From positions 1 through 64,000 of the forward strand of contig CAAGDD010000007.1 in NCBI GenBank assembly GCA_900768545.1: a DNA stretch of 64,000 nt, in the 5' to 3' direction. This DNA comes from Clostridia bacterium. Lineage in GTDB: Bacteria > Bacillota > Clostridia > Christensenellales > UBA1242. The position numbers were made by a program, and so were the translations under genes. Numbering within the stretch: the first letter of the stretch is position 1; each line of letters begins with the position of its first letter. Below, piece by piece: positions 40,701-48,379 of the stretch. The notes beneath the pieces are model-generated. The model was not told where the DNA came from. It saw nothing but the letters and a program-made list of their open reading frames with translations, and searched no databases.

Positions 40701-42927
40701 TATGCCTTATGGTGACAATGTAAAACTCAAAGTTTATGCTTATTCAGTTTTGACTGACAGTCTTGCGATCAAGTCTTTTGCAAGAGATATCACTGTTACA
40801 AAATTGAAAACAATCGACGAAAACGATTTTGTTGTTGAAACAAGAACAGAAGAAAATAACGGTCAAAGTGATGTTTATGAAGCGATTGATTTGACAAATT
40901 ATTTTGCAAATGACAACAATGCGACAAACAGAGTTGAAGCGTATGTCGAAATAAATGGTCAACCTATTAGAGAAGACGCGATCGTTTTGACGAAAGCAAG
41001 AAACAAATTGAAAGTTTATTACTCTGTTCCTTCATTTAGCATGGACGGATATAGCTTTGTTGTTGGAAAGAGCGACGTCGCAAAAATTACCTTCAAAGTT
41101 AAACCTGTGAGAGATAATGTTAGTGGCGTATTGTATAGCGATTTGAGCGATGATGTTGTTATGCAACGCTCGGCTCTTGAAGAAGGATCAATCACTTGGG
41201 ACGCGGATAGTCAAACTTTCAAGTGGGACTATCTTGGACAAAACGCTCTTGAAAAAGAATGTGAAGCTCAACAAGTTCGCTTGGCGACAGTTCTTATTAG
41301 AAATGTAAATCTTTATGAAGATGAAGCGTTGAAAACTGTAACAGACAAAACTTTAAGCAGGGGAAGCGAAATTGTTATCTTGAAAGATTGTGAAAAATCA
41401 GTCAAGATTTCAGTAGAAAATGTTGAATATTATTTGGCAAAAGATGCAGCAGAACAACAATATGTAAATGTTGCCGCTCAAAAACTTGCAGCCGGGACTT
41501 TATATACAATTTCTCAATCTTATGGCGAATATACAATCATTTTGGCAAACGAAAAACTTTATAAAATCAATAGAGAAAGTGTAAGTATGCCAATCTACAC
41601 AATCGATGCGATTTATGGAAAAGACATAAACTCGATGATTAGACGCACTTACACCACGACCGACAACTTCTTTAAGCCAACAATCATCGGCGATGTAAGT
41701 ATCTCGGTTAGAGTAAAACTTGGCTCACACAATCTTCAATCACAACCTGTAAATTTTGTTGACGGCGAAGAATACACAAACGAAGAAGGCGAAACGTTAT
41801 ATTATGTTAGGTTTGACTTGTTTGAAGCGGGCGACGGAACAGCAGCAAATCCTTATCAAATCACAAATGTTTATCAGTTTAAAAACATTTCAAAGAGAAT
41901 GAAAAAAGATGAAAGTTTGAAAAACTTTGTTTCAAACAATGTTTTGGTCAATGAAAACGAAGTGTTCAATTTTCAAGTGATGAACGATATCGAACTTTGT
42001 TACAACGAAACTGACGGCACAGTTGCTGGTGAATTTAATGGAATATTATTTGGCGGCGAATTTGATGGAATTATCTGCGGTAAAAATCTTTCAACAGACG
42101 CTGACCCAATCTATCCTTTGATTTCTTACAAATCAACAGGCGTGTCAAAACTTCAAAATTCTATCACTGTCAAAGACGGAAACGTTTTGAGTTCATCAAC
42201 AGCAGTTTCTACAACATTTGAAACCGGCACGGCACTTTTTGAAAGCTTTTCGAGCAATTCGAAAATTTCAAATTTGCGTCTTTCTGCAAAATTTCAAAAA
42301 GAAGACGCTCTTGTTGACAAGTCGGCACAAATTGTTGATTACACAAAGGCGATTCCACAAGATTCACTTATCAGCGGGCTTGTTATCTCAAATGCGGGAA
42401 TAGTTGAAAATGTTGTTCTTGAAAGTTTTGTAAACAGTTTCTATGGCTTTATCGGTTCAAATACAAAAATTATGATGGTGTATAGCGGGCTTGTTTCAAT
42501 AAACAGCGGCGCGAGTGCAAACATCACAAACTGCCAAAACAAATCAAATATGAATGTCAGCGACTTGTCGCGTGCACAAACAATTTTTGTTGGCGGAATT
42601 TGCTACACAAACTATGCAACAATCAGTGGCTGCGTTGGCGGAACAATTGAAAACACAATTTCGATTGACTGTCAAGCAAGCAACGAAGCGATCCAAGCGG
42701 CAGGCATTGCGATCACAAACACAACATCGGGCAAAATCGAAAATTGCACAAACAATTATGACATAACTGTTTCTGCTGCAAGTGTCGATGTTACTGCTTT
42801 CATTGGCGGAATTGTTGACCTTGGCGCAGGCAATTTGAGCAACAATAAAAACAATGGAAATTTGTCAGCAAACAATATCCAAACACTTTACAAAGGTGAT
42901 ATTGCTGCCACAACAAAAAGACCTTAG
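31783..42927 (+). CDS. Giant surface lipoprotein, 3714 residues
   Basis: One uninterrupted frame of 3714 codons. The signal peptide ends in lipobox LSAC with the lipidated Cys at 23, so it should be tethered to the outer face of the membrane. Most of the length is repeated Ig/fibronectin-III-like domains, recognisable by recurring LTW-A-V or LSW-x-V strands (for example LTWDAVAGAKYKVSVDEY, YTLSWNKVG, VKLSWAAVENATGYLLKMF, LSWKAVEGKN). From about residue 3350, GTAANPYQITNVYQFKNIS opens a GLUG-like beta-helix with FNGILFGGEFDGIICGK, FVGGICYTNYATISGC and IGGIVDLGAG. AGAGG precedes the ATG. Likely an adhesin or glycan-binding stalk; no enzyme motif seen. Confidence 0.85.
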   Translation: MKKINIFVLSILTLFFGVALSACSFKNPEVEFTSNELVLTIGEQVNLRDYISAKQVEKEDVEFRISNTTMFDIDSSSIKAKKSGKAMVYATYQKNTLASMSVVVKKSFEAPRDFALDDQGNLTWQACYAYLENETVPTKAESYLVNGTCKIYSPTDATEVVETKTIEETVLENKFKLPYQGEYTLTVKALKSGYFDESLTSSAYTFLYGSVDKAQNLTWTADGTLTWDAVAGAKYKVSVDEYVLNDFQTQTTKDLSSYFENLSAGDHEIKVLTFDSSEQKIPNKSDAIVVTKLQKAQAQYQEDGTIKISSTENVEKFKVVLTAQNDRKEVVLTADQNQATTNFAGLDSKIYSIKVFVQNESGNFYSSDALEFGKIYKLPKISLSGSGNNAENGTSISLVASANESLFATKFKVIGLDVEKEGFAKEELKKTFDLTLETAQKTNIKVTQIAQSQQNELDGENICVVSSDESDVMSLTKLADFENTPIHSVENEKSVLAFDLIENVAAYEIYLKNGEQTFEKIDEAKYSIDLENHKIVFVDKIENLFASILENGNKYFEFKLVAKTADDTTAINSSIEKSVQLLAAPQSAGSGNSTNKTYSWAEVFGASGYKFGYLKLSKEEFDLYQSSQIIPEREMTFATVSTNSFEFEEVGYYLVKIFAISADQNLYISSLDSLDEAFFVAKQLQSPDAVLGKNESGYFVKITQVDDADEYQITVTGGAGETHKVSKGEQAQFVYPLSENFENGDYTISITAKANDEVIFNASNEKTLTVKRLAKVGFNDIDIDALTSQVKVEAKEGISTISIVDNTSGDSCVKDGVDAILPIKNKSNFELEIQLFGSKLKSDNTFAGETIYLDSDKNVLKFTRLVTPTELQYYENKLTFTHATRGEYYMVDFVCKTVDETKFNITIGLDAVPFAIVDAVKMPLTDLDGAEIISISGSNVSIDISVLTEYIKNSTLLKDVYQRAHTIGFEVTSYKKEINSANTMILSSLAATTKADATKTTLYIEKMQTPTLAFDGKTYTLSWNKVGQTTEIENSTKYKIFDSNNDLIKTVEGTSQTGLDAEFAKATYYEFYVVATNPYYLDSAKSNSVRFFKLSGPTKLSTITNGNVAIEIDSLEQNFVTAVEVSVDSEDPYTVTDKTISVLKNGTYKLKSIGKTVEQDDMTTYYIDSETASWTFEDMASLKPADLTLGYLNNKLSWSEFANGIGLSNLAYFVMLKDADGKVEIFETTDLFADFINDSNLAEKANNLKDGEITVEVYAKLKNYSVLADQTLYYSKSLSLLNGNEEANCFKYETKTLKKLSAPKVDKVEFVSTDETALTPEIKVTFSGNFVEGDKYFVYLNDQEIPVLSKTLLASDIENSSASFVLTSEYYNNGFVVDGKMKVRIVVSSETALPSSEGNVEIFRANNLKSISLVEGDTISQKLHIEFNGRASDVVGGVVLKLDITSAASKTIYKTISVAGEGDSFDFDLSEVFKKELSSGTNIKISAFVNSFSNDTDKTYYLASSQMIETTLYDVLSSVTDGDMTKVSGGFEIRSDLNSQDTTYIVEYGTEKFEVKYQNNKFYFEVPNEWKADESYTLTIYATQRGKVDSVKTNYTYQLQRVGKVTEIVATRDENNLEKVKLSWAAVENATGYLLKMFDGDTLLFDYQISTNEVYVEDIFGENYDSLTSKNIDVNSLKTKENLNFKLITIGNNQYNNSLSYDFTANFETNTMLNQNIEQVYKVDEYGFITFESVAGQTYLYRFVDNEGTALQKWTKVTADGETVRVDASKIDATILPSNTAYNIEVKLVGNLNSSNDFKFEFDSLKSTTHKRDVNFIINSDIISVGYNATLSSSLAFVMAPNSFTKLYVGLEENSIQNPQKVFEFVPEKTDIAGDPGQETYAYPVDKLIDMLRSQDWQAGAIKLHFWSFRETTSIDNSFTISRCSTFEFDLTNDAGFDGLVKMGLNDEGGTNTNFVGLDYPKGFEDFSNTFAKFADTEANTVGMMIKITQIEDSGEGFSTTKFLSVTQMTSDYFANTKVVNLTKIFDDEDLQKLSGKFKVEFARISLVDIASGKMRVSDWTGLGTDENGEERYLLRLPQVDTLSLYNGNLTWTNSSEDVTKYYVHFEEETEGKDTYMVSKTTFFDATKFVGEGVNYFISVETVNENPYVISSTKKYISLDGKKVLIYKNQIKHELKLENGKLFINWDVSDDFYKKLFSNEDYSTIANALAQDTHHAPFSFTMKDLIDNKIVVRFRLTSLENGSEGTSQYADVNAKKLLENLSLLNNQVKDKLKELYENAIFEGSNKDTFRRFVDFVENGSHGIANYNTLFDEHFENIQTGSYKLEYCLLGNGTTLNSKWYGFKNENGVNKIFVNAEPSIQVLKEADATNLSLNTYKLLIKESDIYAYSGVSGIYGKTKAENYVLRLVGESVFVFNITKGESAYSLTLKDDKNSKSVSVYRTNASGVVADDGEYLMIYINLHNGDSILGQFSDEEYKLIKTSYKMEMYAVGNNYSASSKSGFYNLTLLGFGQSLNMVDGVFSWTAQMNRPTSIITKSSNSSREEEQSVTGENQYSTYDMSGLGDGDYDYVRFVMKGEIVANRIYIDSEVYTIENVHKLIAPTLGVKFGEIEISDQNKKTLENCYTDPNETAQRYQITNNAAKNKYYIALNTNGDDSICYQVGTTDIDETNQDYEYKSTEVSAKEFYVSSLGTTANLKAQKLDVKIENYHLYKLVCAYTNASGEEEISNKDVAVESSKSILKGQMLDQPIEPSISNGILSWKAVEGKNTDGGLIGINKDNREKVVYKLTIDQYKISYTETGTGETETNICETQYYYTANTEFDFAIIEENMENPANEVTYIKVNIQALALKVSEISRTNSVTLVEGGYAYDNANFVEENGACLKSNAEKLNKIERVAPIDQDSLMTDMGSLRWTYTTKVSINDEEIDATNFAKFYSFVVTDDAGNVVNGEFSVSLIETSTDYRRFEIKFIEEKGYMPYGDNVKLKVYAYSVLTDSLAIKSFARDITVTKLKTIDENDFVVETRTEENNGQSDVYEAIDLTNYFANDNNATNRVEAYVEINGQPIREDAIVLTKARNKLKVYYSVPSFSMDGYSFVVGKSDVAKITFKVKPVRDNVSGVLYSDLSDDVVMQRSALEEGSITWDADSQTFKWDYLGQNALEKECEAQQVRLATVLIRNVNLYEDEALKTVTDKTLSRGSEIVILKDCEKSVKISVENVEYYLAKDAAEQQYVNVAAQKLAAGTLYTISQSYGEYTIILANEKLYKINRESVSMPIYTIDAIYGKDINSMIRRTYTTTDNFFKPTIIGDVSISVRVKLGSHNLQSQPVNFVDGEEYTNEEGETLYYVRFDLFEAGDGTAANPYQITNVYQFKNISKRMKKDESLKNFVSNNVLVNENEVFNFQVMNDIELCYNETDGTVAGEFNGILFGGEFDGIICGKNLSTDADPIYPLISYKSTGVSKLQNSITVKDGNVLSSSTAVSTTFETGTALFESFSSNSKISNLRLSAKFQKEDALVDKSAQIVDYTKAIPQDSLISGLVISNAGIVENVVLESFVNSFYGFIGSNTKIMMVYSGLVSINSGASANITNCQNKSNMNVSDLSRAQTIFVGGICYTNYATISGCVGGTIENTISIDCQASNEAIQAAGIAITNTTSGKIENCTNNYDITVSAASVDVTAFIGGIVDLGAGNLSNNKNNGNLSANNIQTLYKGDIAATTKRP

Positions 42928-42962
42928 GCATATTTGAAAAATCAAAAGAGTATAAATAGATT

Positions 42963-43799
42963 GTGAAAAAATCTGTTTATATTCTTTTATTTTTGTGCAT
43001 AATTTGTCTGTTTTCGTGCTTTGGATTTACTTGCGACGCTCAAAAGACAAATTGTCTTGAAAAAAACGCATTTAGAATAATTCGAAAAACAAATTATGAA
43101 GGCAAGATTTCGCTTTCTTATGTTTTTCCGCTCAACCAAGAGAAGTTGAAAGAACAAAATGTCGATGAAAAAGATATTTCAAGTTATAAGTTTTATTTGA
43201 CAAGTTATGTTTTTGGGCTCTCTCAAAATTCAAAACAAAAAGAAACTGAAAATGTTGCTGTGAGTGGCGTGAAATATTATCAAGATATTGACGGCGTTGG
43301 CTACACGATTTATTTTGACGATATAAATGCTCAAAAAGAATATTTTGGAGTGACTGATGAAGGCGAGAACTCAAAGCCAAAAAGCAGCGGATTTTTTATG
43401 AAAAAAACGGTTTATGAATCGACTTTTCCAGTGTCAAATCAAAATGTTGCGGGCAGTTTGAAACTTGTTTGTATCACTTCGATAAACGCGTGGGCGCAAA
43501 ATTGCAATATCACCAGCGCGGTCAAAAAATCGATGATTGACGAACTTTCAAAAAGTGTTTATATTTATGACTTTGCGATGCAATCCGATGTTTTGAAGTC
43601 GCAAAATTTTTATGAAGACGAATATTTCTGTCACAATGTTTTTGTCAAAACTTTTGACGAACTTGACGACAGCACAATTGAGTTTTACACGATTTATCCA
43701 AACAAGCCGGTGTGGTATTTGACCGCGACGGGTGTTGTTTTAGTGGCAATGGCGACTGCTTTTGTTGTTTTGAAAAGAAAAAAGTTGAAAAAAATCTAA
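42963..43799 (+). CDS. Membrane-anchored extracytoplasmic protein, unknown
   Basis: A 278-residue protein with an N-terminal signal or anchor (VYILLFLCIICLFSCFGF), an external domain of about 220 residues and a C-terminal membrane helix with a positive tail (WYLTATGVVLVAMATAFVVL then KRKKLKKI). This is the layout of a type I surface protein. No family recognised. It follows the giant lipoprotein after 35 bases with no terminator between, so cotranscription is likely. The start is uncertain: GTG at 42963 has a poor ribosome site. Confidence 0.65.
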   Translation: MKKSVYILLFLCIICLFSCFGFTCDAQKTNCLEKNAFRIIRKTNYEGKISLSYVFPLNQEKLKEQNVDEKDISSYKFYLTSYVFGLSQNSKQKETENVAVSGVKYYQDIDGVGYTIYFDDINAQKEYFGVTDEGENSKPKSSGFFMKKTVYESTFPVSNQNVAGSLKLVCITSINAWAQNCNITSAVKKSMIDELSKSVYIYDFAMQSDVLKSQNFYEDEYFCHNVFVKTFDELDDSTIEFYTIYPNKPVWYLTATGVVLVAMATAFVVLKRKKLKKI

Positions 43800-43827
43800 A
43801 AAAAATTAAAAAAGTTTTTTCTATATA

Positions 43828-43856
43828 TTGTGTTTTTTATAAAAAAATGATAAACT
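43828..43856 (+). promoter_or_regulatory. Promoter of typA
   Basis: TTGTGT (43828-43833), 17-base spacer, TAAACT (43851-43856), 32 bases before the typA start. Confidence 0.45.
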
Positions 43857-43888
43857 ATATAAGTTATTATAGTATAAGGAAGAAAATT

Positions 43889-45721
43889 ATGGAAAACACA
43901 CAAATTAGAAATGTTGCGATTATCGCGCACGTTGATCACGGCAAAACATCGCTCGTCAACGAACTTTTAAAACAAGGAAATGTTTTTAGAGAAAATCAAG
44001 TCGTAGAAGATAGAGTTATGGATAGCAATGCCCTTGAAAAAGAAAGAGGCATTACTATTTTATCAAAAAACACATCTTGCTTTTATAATGGAGTAAAAAT
44101 CAATGTTATCGACACTCCAGGACACGCGGACTTCGGCGGCGAAGTAGAAAGAGTTTTAAAGATGGTTGATGGCGTTTTGCTCGTTGTTGATGCTTATGAA
44201 GGACCAATGCCACAAACTCGTTTTGTTTTGGAAAAGGCTTTGGCTTTGAAACTTAAAGTTATCGTAGTTATCAACAAAATTGATAGACCAGATGCTCGTG
44301 TTAAAGAAGTTATTGACGAAGTTTTGGAATTGTTCTTGGAACTCGACGCTGACGAAGACCAACTCAACTCTCCATTTGTTTTTGCTTCTGCAAGACAAGG
44401 TATCGCATCTGTTGACCAAAATGTTGTTGGCACTGATATGAAGCCTTTGTTTGAAACAATTTTGAAACACATTCCAGCACCACAAGGTGATGTAAATGGG
44501 CCTTTGAAAATGCTTGTTTCATCTGCCGAACACAATGACTATGTTGGAAAACTTGCTGTTGGAAAGATTGAAAGAGGTGTTATTAAAGTTGGACAAAATG
44601 TTGTAGTTTGCAACTATCACGACGAAAGCAAAAAAGTTAAGTCAAAAATCGTTAGTTTGTTTGTTTATGAAGGCTTGAAGCGTGTGCCTGTTGAAAGTGC
44701 AAGCATGGGTGAAATCGTTTGCGTTGCTGGTCTTGAAGATGTTACAATCGGCGACACAATTTGTGACGATCAAGTGATCGAACCTGTCGAATTTGTCAAG
44801 ATTGCAGAACCTTCTGTTGAAATGACATTTATGGTCAATGACAGTCCGTTTGCAGGTCAAGAAGGAAAATTTGTTACATCTCGTCACCTTAGAGATAGAC
44901 TTTATAAAGAAGCAGTTAAAGACTTGTCTTTGAAAGTTGAAGACGGCGACACAGCCGACAAATTTAAAGTTCGCGGAAGAGGCGAAATGCATTTGTCTAT
45001 CTTGATCGAAAATATGAGAAGAGATGGCTATGAATTTCAAGTGTCACAACCAAAGGTTTTGATCAAAGAAATCAATGGTGTAAAATGCGAACCTATCGAT
45101 CGTGTTTATCTTGATGTTCCAGAAGACTGCGTCGGCACTGTTATGAACAAAATGGGTGTTAGAAAAGCAGACCTTCAAAATATGACTCCACACGGCAGCC
45201 GTATGAGATTGGAATTTTTGATTCCATCTCGTGGTCTTTTTGGCTTTAAGTCAGAATTTTTGACCGACACTCGCGGTGAAGGAATTATCAACTCAATTTT
45301 CTATGAATATGAACCTTACAAAGGCGAAATCAATCGTCGTGACTTCGGCGCTTTGATCGCTCACGAAGAAGGAAAAGCGATCGTTTATGGACTTTTCAAT
45401 GCTCAAGAAAGAGGTGAATTGTTTATTGGTGCTGGCACTCCTGTCTATGCGGGAATGGTTGTTGGAATCAATCCAAAAGGCGACGATATTGTCGTAAATG
45501 TTTGCAAAACAAAACACCTTTCAAACTGCCGTTCATCTGGCTCTGACGATGCTCTTCGTCTTACACCACCAAGAATTATGAGTCTTGAAGACTGCATCGA
45601 ATTTTTGGGCGATGACGAATATTTGGAAGTTACTCCAAAGTCAATCCGCATTAGAAAAATCATTTTGGACGCAAATATGCGTTTAAGACAAAAGGGAAAA
45701 ATGCTCCGCGGAGAAATTTAA
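43889..45721 (+). CDS. typA: Ribosome-associated GTPase TypA/BipA
   Basis: A 610-residue translational GTPase involved in ribosome assembly and stress adaptation. G1 AHVDHGKT (13-20), the EKERGITI switch, DTPGHADFGGEVE, NKID, then EF-G-like domains and the TypA C-terminal domain ending LRQKGKMLRGEI. AAGGAAG six bases before the ATG at 43889 sets the start. Monocistronic, with a terminator after. Length and motifs are typical. Confidence 0.96.
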   Translation: MENTQIRNVAIIAHVDHGKTSLVNELLKQGNVFRENQVVEDRVMDSNALEKERGITILSKNTSCFYNGVKINVIDTPGHADFGGEVERVLKMVDGVLLVVDAYEGPMPQTRFVLEKALALKLKVIVVINKIDRPDARVKEVIDEVLELFLELDADEDQLNSPFVFASARQGIASVDQNVVGTDMKPLFETILKHIPAPQGDVNGPLKMLVSSAEHNDYVGKLAVGKIERGVIKVGQNVVVCNYHDESKKVKSKIVSLFVYEGLKRVPVESASMGEIVCVAGLEDVTIGDTICDDQVIEPVEFVKIAEPSVEMTFMVNDSPFAGQEGKFVTSRHLRDRLYKEAVKDLSLKVEDGDTADKFKVRGRGEMHLSILIENMRRDGYEFQVSQPKVLIKEINGVKCEPIDRVYLDVPEDCVGTVMNKMGVRKADLQNMTPHGSRMRLEFLIPSRGLFGFKSEFLTDTRGEGIINSIFYEYEPYKGEINRRDFGALIAHEEGKAIVYGLFNAQERGELFIGAGTPVYAGMVVGINPKGDDIVVNVCKTKHLSNCRSSGSDDALRLTPPRIMSLEDCIEFLGDDEYLEVTPKSIRIRKIILDANMRLRQKGKMLRGEI

Positions 45722-45724
45722 TTT

Positions 45725-45754
45725 AAAGCCGACTTTTTATGTCGGCTTTTTTGT
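45725..45754 (+). terminator. Terminator of typA
   Basis: AAAGCCGAC and GTCGGCTTT arms, then Ts. Confidence 0.88.
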
Positions 45755-45835
45755 TTTGTTACTATCAAAGCATAAGAACCGAAGCAAAAGCGGCACAATA
45801 TAATATTATTTATATATCATTGTTATAATATAAAA

Positions 45836-45864
45836 TTGACAAATTTGAAATTTGCTGTTATACT
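45836..45864 (+). promoter_or_regulatory. Promoter of the dnaB operon
   Basis: TTGACA (45836-45841), 17-base spacer, TATACT (45859-45864), near-perfect consensus. Confidence 0.8.
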
Positions 45865-45887
45865 ATTGACAGTAAAAGGAATTTTTG

Positions 45888-46142
45888 ATGAAATCGACAG
45901 AAAAACAAGAGCTTAAAAGAAAAATTGGACGAATCGGCATATTTTTGTTGGTTGTGTTTTTCCCTATGTGTGTTATTGGCGTGCTTTTAGATTATTTCAC
46001 ACCACTGCCACAAGGTTGGCTGATTACGATTTTGGTTATTTTGCTGTTTTTGCTGTTTGGTGTTTTTGCACTTATTTGCGAAAAACTTGATCGAAGAAAA
46101 AAAGAGAGAATGTCGAAAAAGAAAGACCCTTTTTCGGATTAA
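45888..46142 (+). CDS. Small two-helix membrane protein before dnaB
   Basis: An 84-residue protein: basic N-terminus, two membrane helices (about 14-36 and 43-64) and a basic tail (CEKLDRRKKERMSKKKDP). No family recognised. AAGGA before the ATG at 45888. It lies 12 bases before dnaB in the position that rplI often holds in Bacillota. Confidence 0.6.
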   Translation: MKSTEKQELKRKIGRIGIFLLVVFFPMCVIGVLLDYFTPLPQGWLITILVILLFLLFGVFALICEKLDRRKKERMSKKKDPFSD

Positions 46143-46154
46143 CGGAGGATATAT

Positions 46155-47525
46155 ATGGCTGATTACAAAATTTTACCAAACAGTTTGGAAGCAGAACAAG
46201 CGCTTTTAGGCTGTGTATTGCTCGACAGTGATGCCCAACTTGATATTTTGCAAAAATTGTCTGCCGAAGATTTTTATTCGGAAGCGCACAAGAGCATTTT
46301 TGATAGTATGTCAAAAATTTTCAGCAAAAGTATTCCTGTTGACTTTGTTACTTTGACAAACCAACTTGAAGTTGACAAAAAACTCGACTCTGTTGGCGGA
46401 ATTGATTATGTTACATTTTTGACAAACGTTGTGCCATCTTCGGCAAACTATCAACACTATCTTGACATTGTTAAAAACAATTCGATTCGCAGACACTTGA
46501 TTTTCGAAGCGCAAAACATCATCAAAGAAACTTTCGAAGCAGACAGCGGCGAACAAGCAATGAATGTTGCTGAAAAGAAAATTTTTGATCTTTCTCAAAA
46601 AGATATCACGTCTGATCTCGAACTTGTTGGAAAACCGGGAGGAACTCTTACTCGCGTTTTGAAAGAAATGTCAGAACTTTCTGAAAGCAACGGCAAAATG
46701 CGTGGTATCCCTACTTATTATAAAGAATTTGATAATATCACAAACGGCTTGCAAAAAAGTGCACTTATTTTGCTTGCTGCTCGTCCTGGTGTCGGAAAAA
46801 CATCTTTTGCGATGAACATCGCAGTAAATTCGGCTGTTAATGACGGCAAAAAAGTCGCTATCTTCGACCTTGAAATGTCAAGAGAACAACTTATGCAAAG
46901 AGCGTTATCATCTTTGGCAAAAGTTCCACTTTCAAATGTTTTGAAAGGACAAATGTCAAACGAAGAATGGAAACGCATCTGGACTGCCGAAAAGAAACTT
47001 GCTCAAAGCAGCATTTATGTTGATGACTCTTCAATGGTTACACCTTTTGAGATAATCTCAAAATGTAGAAAACTTAAAATGACAGACGGACTCGATTTGA
47101 TTGTTATCGACTATCTTCAACTTATGACGATGGGGAAACAAAACAGAGAATCTCGTACTCAAGAAGTTTCTGACTTGACCAGAACATTGAAAATTGCTGC
47201 GAGAGAACTTGATGTGCCAATCATCTTGCTTTCACAGTTGTCGCGTGCGGTTGAAATGCGTCAAGATGACCACAAACCAAAACTTTCAGACCTTAGAGAA
47301 TCAGGTTCTATCGAACAAGATGCTGATATCGTTTTGTTCTTGTATAACCCTGAAAAATACAACGATATCACCACAAACGACGAGCCGGGCACTGTTTATC
47401 TTCTTATCGCAAAGCACAGAAGTGGGCAAACTGGCGAAATCAAACTTCGTTGGGTAGGCGAATATACAACATTCTTAAACTACGACGAAAAGATTGTTGT
47501 TGAAAACGCACAAAAAGGAGAGTAA
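46155..47525 (+). CDS. dnaB: Replicative DNA helicase
   Basis: A 456-residue DnaB hexameric helicase, which unwinds DNA ahead of the fork. N-terminal collar (NSLEAEQALLGCVLLD at the start), Walker A AARPGVGKTS (about 208-217), Walker B LIVIDYLQLM, sensor LLSQLSRAVE, and the RESGSIEQDADIVLF and AKHRSGQTGEI motifs. No intein. CGGAGG lies eight bases before the ATG. The operon continues with two unknown envelope genes and gltX, without terminators between. Confidence 0.96.
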   Translation: MADYKILPNSLEAEQALLGCVLLDSDAQLDILQKLSAEDFYSEAHKSIFDSMSKIFSKSIPVDFVTLTNQLEVDKKLDSVGGIDYVTFLTNVVPSSANYQHYLDIVKNNSIRRHLIFEAQNIIKETFEADSGEQAMNVAEKKIFDLSQKDITSDLELVGKPGGTLTRVLKEMSELSESNGKMRGIPTYYKEFDNITNGLQKSALILLAARPGVGKTSFAMNIAVNSAVNDGKKVAIFDLEMSREQLMQRALSSLAKVPLSNVLKGQMSNEEWKRIWTAEKKLAQSSIYVDDSSMVTPFEIISKCRKLKMTDGLDLIVIDYLQLMTMGKQNRESRTQEVSDLTRTLKIAARELDVPIILLSQLSRAVEMRQDDHKPKLSDLRESGSIEQDADIVLFLYNPEKYNDITTNDEPGTVYLLIAKHRSGQTGEIKLRWVGEYTTFLNYDEKIVVENAQKGE

Positions 47526-48371
47526 ATGAAAAGAAGAAATGGTTTTTTGATTATTTTGTTTATTGCGATTGTTGCAGTTGTGCTTACGATCGTGTTTGTA
47601 AATCTTTTTAGAGATCGTTCGACCACCGATTTGTCACAAGATGTAAACACTGTCATCGAAGAAGGTTATTTGAATGACGAAGGCGAAACTTACACTCAAA
47701 TTCAAAACTATCTTTCAATGATGGAAACAAAACTTGATTCAAACGAAGAAACAAAATCTTATGCAATCGAAGCGGCAAATTATATCAGTTTGTATAAGAG
47801 CACAAGCAAGTTTGCAAAATTTGCAAACAAAAACTTGGCGTTCTCGTCTTACAACAATGTTTTTAAAGCAAACAAAAAAGCGATCAAGAAAGGAATTGCG
47901 GGCGCGAATGCTTCAGCAAACATCCTTGCAAGAAAAATCGAAGCGGATAAAGAACTTTATAGCGGAAGCGATTTTTGGACAATCGAAACTTGGAAAACTT
48001 ATTCAAACGAATTGAAGTCAGTTATGAATCAAACTTTTAACACTTTCGACAAGTTGATTATCGTTTACAAAGCGTCTGTTGATTCATCAATTTACAACAA
48101 TGACTTTATCGAAATCGTGTTCGACCGCACGCAATATCTTTTGAAAGATGTTGAAGCGAATGTTGGACAAGACAAAATAAGCGGACAAAAACTTGAAAGT
48201 TTTGTAAACAGTTATTTAAACACACAATATTTTGAAGATTATATTTATGACGAACATTTACAAATTGCTGTTGACCACTTAAAAAGAGAAAAAGAAGAGA
48301 GTGGATTTTGGCAATATTTTGTAATAAGTTATGACCAACTTATGTCACACTTGTTGACCGTTGAATGCTAG
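47526..48371 (+). CDS. Membrane-anchored helical protein, unknown
   Basis: A 281-residue protein with an N-terminal membrane helix (about 6-27) and a mostly helical external domain. AAGGAG lies inside the end of dnaB, and the ATG directly abuts the dnaB stop. No family recognised. The composition (many Lys, Asn, Ser, Tyr) resembles the next gene's product. Confidence 0.65.
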   Translation: MKRRNGFLIILFIAIVAVVLTIVFVNLFRDRSTTDLSQDVNTVIEEGYLNDEGETYTQIQNYLSMMETKLDSNEETKSYAIEAANYISLYKSTSKFAKFANKNLAFSSYNNVFKANKKAIKKGIAGANASANILARKIEADKELYSGSDFWTIETWKTYSNELKSVMNQTFNTFDKLIIVYKASVDSSIYNNDFIEIVFDRTQYLLKDVEANVGQDKISGQKLESFVNSYLNTQYFEDYIYDEHLQIAVDHLKREKEESGFWQYFVISYDQLMSHLLTVEC

Positions 48372-48379
48372 GAGGAAAT

